DNA of 15,994 nt from Candidatus Aenigmatarchaeota archaeon (GTDB taxonomy: Archaea > Aenigmatarchaeota > Aenigmatarchaeia > QMZP01). This document shows positions 13,487 through 15,994 of this stretch, piece after piece. Both the position numbers and the translations under genes were made by a program. Below the pieces are notes generated by a model. That model did no database searches. It saw only the letters and a program-made list of their open reading frames with translations, and was not told the origin of the DNA. The stretch lies in NCBI GenBank assembly GCA_015520105.1, contig WAQT01000062.1, forward strand, positions 1 to 15,994, in the 5' to 3' direction. Each line of letters opens with the position of its first letter. Position 1 is the stretch's first letter.

Positions 13487-13708
13487 CTATCCTTCTCCAT
13501 TTACCATTCTCATTCCTTTCTGCGTTATGACGAGGCACGTTCCGAGGGACTCAACCTTGTCCACATAACCCATTTCCATGAGCCTTGACACGTTGGCGTG
13601 CGTGCCGTCATAGCTGTCCTTTCCAAGCATACGTGCAAGCTCCGCTTTTGTCACAAGCTGCTGCTTCGCCAGTATCTCGAGTATCCTTTTGTCCGTATCG
13701 CTCAGCAT
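13487..13708 (-). CDS. Small winged-helix DNA-binding protein
   Basis: A 73-aa protein that is one winged helix-turn-helix. Helix 1 is SDTDKRILEILAKQ, the HTH is TKAELARMLGKD...THANVSRLMEMGYV, and a beta wing (VESLGTCLVITQKG) follows; the ITQKG ending is typical of MarR/ArsR-like and phage-type wHTH proteins. It overlaps the end of the DJ-1 gene by 7 bases, so the two are translated together, DJ-1 first. Its stop codon lies on bases 13487-13489, shared in antisense with the tRNA-Gln 3' end. The likely role is regulation of its own operon; the target is unknown. Confidence 0.75.
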   Translation of the reverse strand: MLSDTDKRILEILAKQQLVTKAELARMLGKDSYDGTHANVSRLMEMGYVDKVESLGTCLVITQKGMRMVNGEG

Positions 13709-14235
13709 ACAATCTCCCTCCTGATTTTTTCAGACTTTTCTTTCCCTCCCAGAACCTCAACAATCTTCAGTGCGAACTCTATCGCTGTCCCCGGTCCCTG
13801 GGAAGTGATTATGTTGCCGTCCACCACAACCCTCTCCCCTCTCGGTCTCGGAATCTCCTTCTCCATTCCGGGGTATATGGTGGCCCTTCTATCCTTCAAC
13901 ACTCCGGCCTTTGCAAGAACGCTCGGCGCTGCGCATATCGCCGCAACAACCTTTCCTTTATTATCAAAATCCTTCACAATCTCCAGAACCCTTGCGGATT
14001 TGCCGAGATTCACATAACCCGGATAGCCCCCTGGAAGCACGACAGCATCAAACTTCTCTGCATCAACATCCTTCAGCATCGAATCAGTGACTATTCTCAC
14101 TCCTCTCGAGCCTGTCACGATAGTTCCAGGAATCCCCGCAAGCACAACCTCGAAGCCTGCCCTTCTCAGTACATCCGCGACGCTTACGGTCTCTATCTCC
14201 TCAAACCCTTCAGCAACAGGTACAAGAATTCTCAT
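13702..14235 (-). CDS. DJ-1/PfpI family protein (YajL/DJ-1-like)
   Basis: A 177-aa single-domain class I glutamine amidotransferase-like protein. The nucleophile elbow AAICAAPSVL places Cys101, and PVAEGFEEIE supplies the acidic Glu that polarises it; VLPGGYPGYVNL and TSQGPGTAIEFA are further landmarks. The AICAAP form is nearer DJ-1/YajL (stress response, methylglyoxal or glycated-protein handling) than PfpI protease (usually CHG). The ATG at 14235 is chosen; another Met lies 3 bases upstream, and a longer frame has no family similarity. AT-rich TATA-like boxes lie about 20 and 30 bases upstream. The wHTH gene follows with a 7-base overlap. The exact enzymatic activity is not decided by sequence. 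Confidence 0.9.
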   Translation of the reverse strand: MRILVPVAEGFEEIETVSVADVLRRAGFEVVLAGIPGTIVTGSRGVRIVTDSMLKDVDAEKFDAVVLPGGYPGYVNLGKSARVLEIVKDFDNKGKVVAAICAAPSVLAKAGVLKDRRATIYPGMEKEIPRPRGERVVVDGNIITSQGPGTAIEFALKIVEVLGGKEKSEKIRREIVC

Positions 14236-14280
14236 CATACCACTACAACATTTATATTGACAGCCCTTTATAATTATTTG

Positions 14281-14296
14281 TGCAAATATATAAACC
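14281..14296 (+). promoter_or_regulatory. TATA box upstream of the conserved archaeal gene
   Basis: AAATATATAAACC lies about 34 bases before the ATG at 14324. It is in the divergent 88-base gap shared with the DJ-1 gene, so control of the two may be linked. Confidence 0.45.
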
Positions 14297-14323
14297 CTGA
14301 AATGCATATAAGGATTGATTCAG

Positions 14324-14746
14324 ATGCCGATTGTTGGGATAAGATTCACGAGGATTGAAGGAAGCAGGTCTGACAAATCACCGAAGGGAGATATAAAGAT
14401 AAACTCCACCCCAAGGATTCTGGACGTGAAAGAGACCAAAGTGCCGGACGTAAAGAAAGCCTTTTCTGTGCATTTCGAATTCGTGACGAGATACGACCCT
14501 GAACTGGGAGATATAAAGATGACCGGTGACATACTTTATACAGCAGACGCCAAGTCAAAGATAACGGACGCCTGGAAAAAGAACAAGAGGCTTCCGCAGA
14601 ACGTTGAGATAGAGATTCTCAATCACCTCTTTAGGCACTGCCTGCTCAAGATAGCCAACATAGCTCAGGACCTCCAGCTCCCTCCTCCAATAAGGTTTCC
14701 TGTAGTGAAGCCCAAAGAAGAAGCCTCAAGCAGTTACATCGGATAG
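14324..14746 (+). CDS. Conserved archaeal protein, possibly SecB-like fold
   Basis: A 140-aa protein beginning MPIVGIRFTRIEGSR. A beta-rich first half (IRFTRIE, INSTPRILDVKE, VHFEFVTRYDPELGDIKMTGDILY) is followed by a helix DAWKKNKRLPQNVEIEILNHLFRHCLLKIANIAQDL and a tail LQLPPPIRFPVVKP. I recognise this layout as a widespread archaeal family of about 150 aa with a proline-rich LPPPI ending. I recall it as resembling the SecB chaperone fold, but that is from memory and low confidence. Starting at the ATG rather than the TTG at 14315 fits family N-termini. Its neighbours do not reveal its job. Confidence 0.7.
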   Translation: MPIVGIRFTRIEGSRSDKSPKGDIKINSTPRILDVKETKVPDVKKAFSVHFEFVTRYDPELGDIKMTGDILYTADAKSKITDAWKKNKRLPQNVEIEILNHLFRHCLLKIANIAQDLQLPPPIRFPVVKPKEEASSSYIG

Positions 14747-14758
14747 CTCGCAATAAGC

Positions 14759-14766
14759 TTTTATTT
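14759..14766 (+). promoter_or_regulatory. TATA box of acylphosphatase gene
   Basis: TTTTATTT lies about 25 bases before the ATG at 14787, so the message is probably leaderless. Confidence 0.5.
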
Positions 14767-14786
14767 CTTCAGCGCAAATAAAAACC

Positions 14787-15062
14787 ATGAAAGCCAGGGC
14801 GCATATATTCATACAGGGTCTTGTGCAGGGAGTGTTCTTCCGTTCCTTTGTCCGCTCAGAGGCGAACATGCTCGGAGTGAAAGGCTGGGTCAAGAACCTT
14901 TCTGACGGAAGGGTGGAGGCCGTACTTGAGGGAGACAAGGACCAGATAGAGAAACTCATAGAGCTATGCAAAAAAGGCCCGCCCAATGCAAGGGTGGAAA
15001 GCGTGGCAATAGAATGGGAAACCTATTCGGGACATTTTCGGGACTTTGAGATAAAGCATTGA
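14787..15062 (+). CDS. acyP: Acylphosphatase
   Basis: A 91-aa enzyme of normal family length that hydrolyses acyl phosphates such as carbamoyl phosphate and 1,3-bisphosphoglycerate, releasing inorganic phosphate. It shows the signature GLVQGVFFRSFVRSEA with catalytic Arg19, and GWVKNLSDGRVEAVLEG with catalytic Asn37. The N-terminal KARAHIFIQG strand and C-terminal F-E-I strand complete the ferredoxin-like fold. It is monocistronic and leaderless, with a TATA box 25 bases upstream. No residue is missing. The cellular substrate is unknown in archaea, as for most acylphosphatases. Confidence 0.96.
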   Translation: MKARAHIFIQGLVQGVFFRSFVRSEANMLGVKGWVKNLSDGRVEAVLEGDKDQIEKLIELCKKGPPNARVESVAIEWETYSGHFRDFEIKH

Positions 15063-15132
15063 GAACATGAGAGAATCCGAGAGTCTGAAATATGATTTCC
15101 GTCTGTCCAGATTTCTTTCCCCCATCGAAAAC

Positions 15133-15430
15133 GTTTTAAATTTTTATCACAACTATCAAGTGACTACTCAATTGTTCATGCTCTCAAAAAACCAAAATCT
15201 TTCACATTGACATAGAATGTCCTTGACATTCTATGCAACGGCACGAAGCGCCAGGCAACCCCCTCAGACCTTTCTATCCCCTTCTCTGCCTCGCTTCTGC
15301 CGGAAAACAAAGGAAAGGAGGTGTTTATTCTGGACAAAGTGTGTTTCAGAAGAAATGTTGTGGTAATTATTATGAAGAAGTTGAGGCCGAGAAGATTGAG
15401 ACATCCTCCATCCCTGAAAGGAGGTGTGTT
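15133..15430 (+). promoter_or_regulatory. Structured 5' leader of the four-CxxC gene
   Basis: No long gene lies between 15063 and 15430. A T-rich promoter box (TTTTAAATTTTTA, about 15133-15146, next to the palindrome AAAACGTTTT) starts a leader. Hairpin 1 is CATAGAATGTC (15211-15221)/GACATTCTATG (15225-15235), 11 bp with loop CTT. Stem 2 is 15239-15257 with 15287-15302: 16 bp (CGGCA, GAAGCG, AGGCA) with one C and one CC bulge, around a 29-base pyrimidine-rich loop. The loop's CCTTTC (15269-15274) can pair with GAAAGG of a strong SD at 15311-15322, a possible pseudoknot. It may be an RNA regulator of translation; no known riboswitch family is recognised. Confidence 0.5.
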
Positions 15431-15859
15431 ATGGAAAACAAAGAGATGCCGGATTTAACTGTTGAAGAGAGGAACGACCTCCTTATATTCTCGGCACTCG
15501 TCTTTCAAGAGCTTGAAGCGACCAGCGAAACTGGTATTGAGAAACCTGAAAGAGCAAAATGCTTCTATTGCAGGATTATGGATGTCGATGTCAAGGAGTT
15601 CATACTGAAAGAAATAAGAAAAGCCATATCAGAAGTCTGTCCCAAATACAAATATGCACCTCTGCCTGACATTGCCTTTTGCATCTCATGCGGAGAACTT
15701 CTTGTTGACAACGTTATCGAAGATCCATATCCATGCGTTTTCTGCAGAATGGTCAGATGTTCGGGGCTGGAATACATACAAATAGAAATACGCGCTCCAA
15801 GAAATTACTTCTGCAACATAGGAGTGAGACACTGCCCGTTCTGCGGAGGAAAACTCTAA
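15431..15859 (+). CDS. Four-CxxC zinc-ribbon protein, unknown function
   Basis: A 142-aa protein with four CxxC knuckles: Cys44/47, Cys84/87, Cys102/105 and Cys135/138 (CFYC, CISC, CVFC, CPFC), enough for two zinc ions. The first 40 residues are acidic and probably helical (LTVEERNDLLIFSALVFQEL). The C-terminus ends in CPFCGGKL. I do not recognise a named family. The ATG is chosen because GAAAGGAGGTG begins 18 bases before it; the frame extends further upstream through the leader but without an SD. AT-rich codons (AAA, ATA) contrast with the upstream housekeeping genes, suggesting an accessory or acquired gene. A structured leader precedes it. Confidence 0.75.
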   Translation: MENKEMPDLTVEERNDLLIFSALVFQELEATSETGIEKPERAKCFYCRIMDVDVKEFILKEIRKAISEVCPKYKYAPLPDIAFCISCGELLVDNVIEDPYPCVFCRMVRCSGLEYIQIEIRAPRNYFCNIGVRHCPFCGGKL

Positions 15860-15937
15860 ATCTCCAGATATTCCGAGGGGGGGTGATAAACATTCCTTAA
15901 ATTATCTTAAAAATCAAATCAACTAAAAGGAGGAAGC

Positions 15938-15994
15938 ATGAGAAAATTGAATAAGACCGCAAAATGTGAAGCCTTAATTAACGTCTCATCTCAA
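15938..15994 (+). CDS. Partial CDS cut by the window end
   Basis: ATG followed by 18 sense codons without a stop to the window end, beginning MRKLNKTAKCEAL. AAAAGGAGG ends 5-6 bases before the ATG, giving a strong SD, and the start lies 78 bases after the previous stop. One cysteine is visible. It is too short to assign. Confidence 0.5.
   Translation, partial: MRKLNKTAKCEALINVSSQ

Larger units (their letters stand above)
13104..13489 (+). tRNA. tRNA-Gln (TTG) with three introns
   Basis: Joining 13104-13125, 13201-13216, 13260-13280 and 13476-13489 gives a 73-nt cloverleaf. The acceptor AGCCCCG/CGGGGCT is perfect, with discriminator A. The D stem is GTCT/GGAT, with A14, G15, GG and A21 in the loop. 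The anticodon stem CTGGT/ACCAG is perfect, with loop CTTTGGA (anticodon TTG, U33 present). The variable loop is TGAC, giving G15-C48. The T stem ACCGG/CCGGT is perfect, with loop TTCGAAT. The 386-nt gene carries 313 nt of intron. CTTTGGA and an A1-U72 pair are usual in archaeal tRNA-Gln. The last three bases overlap the stop codon of the minus-strand winged-helix gene. Position 9 is C, which is uncommon. Confidence 0.92.

Noticed and set aside
15233..15430. In-frame upstream extension of the four-CxxC gene (to 208 aa)
   Set aside because: It runs through the hairpins and pyrimidine-rich leader; the ATG at 15431 has a near-perfect SD while the upstream start has none.
1..15994. CRISPR array
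   Set aside because: No regularly spaced direct repeats longer than about 20 bases were seen.

Overview
The window comes from an archaeal chromosome. It encodes ribosomal proteins L34e and L14e, aEF-1beta, a PIP-box NreA and a HerA-type ATPase. It has a tRNA interrupted by introns with bulge-helix-bulge (BHB) splice motifs. Many genes start about 26-30 bases after a TATA box with almost no leader, while genes inside operons have GGAGG-type Shine-Dalgarno (SD) sites. Small compact genes and noncanonical tRNA introns would suit a DPANN lineage (for example a Micrarchaeota- or Diapherotrites-like archaeon); that placement is inference.

Layout. 1-388: no protein gene, but a dense set of inverted repeats that looks like a structured RNA. 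389-925: a small zinc-ribbon protein and aEF-1beta. 991-2924: a HAD phosphatase of the mannosyl-3-phosphoglycerate phosphatase type with a GH15 glycosidase, an apparent sugar or compatible-solute operon. 2946-3657 (minus): L34e and L14e, the latter with a long Lys/Glu/Ala tail. 3696-4889 (minus): NreA, divergent from a zinc-ribbon-Hsp20 fusion at 4930. 5625-7342: a small acidic protein, a COG2522-like HTH regulator, a two-TM protein and a minus-strand Kazal-like cysteine-rich lipoprotein. 7503-10072: a coiled-coil protein overlapping a HerA-like ATPase gene by ATGA.

10073-10857 is a 785-base stretch without a convincing long gene. It contains hairpins, two mini-ORFs with near-perfect SD sites, and an aberrant tRNA-Cys behind a 13-bp inverted repeat. 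It is followed by a 61-aa orphan and a solitary transposase-type zinc-ribbon/HTH protein. Then come argS (minus), the tRNA-Gln and, on the minus strand, a DJ-1/PfpI protein with a winged-helix partner. After that are a conserved archaeal protein, an acylphosphatase, a structured leader RNA and a four-CxxC zinc-ribbon protein. A last gene is cut by the window end.

The standout is tRNA-Gln(UUG) at 13104-13489. Four exons of 22, 16, 21 and 14 nt join into a textbook 73-nt tRNA once introns of 75, 43 and 195 nt are removed from the D loop (21/22), anticodon loop (37/38) and T loop (59/60). The T-loop intron contains a 43-codon ORF. Other strong leads are the leader RNA at 15133-15430, which may sequester its own SD, the structured region at 1-345 and the coiled-coil/HerA pair.
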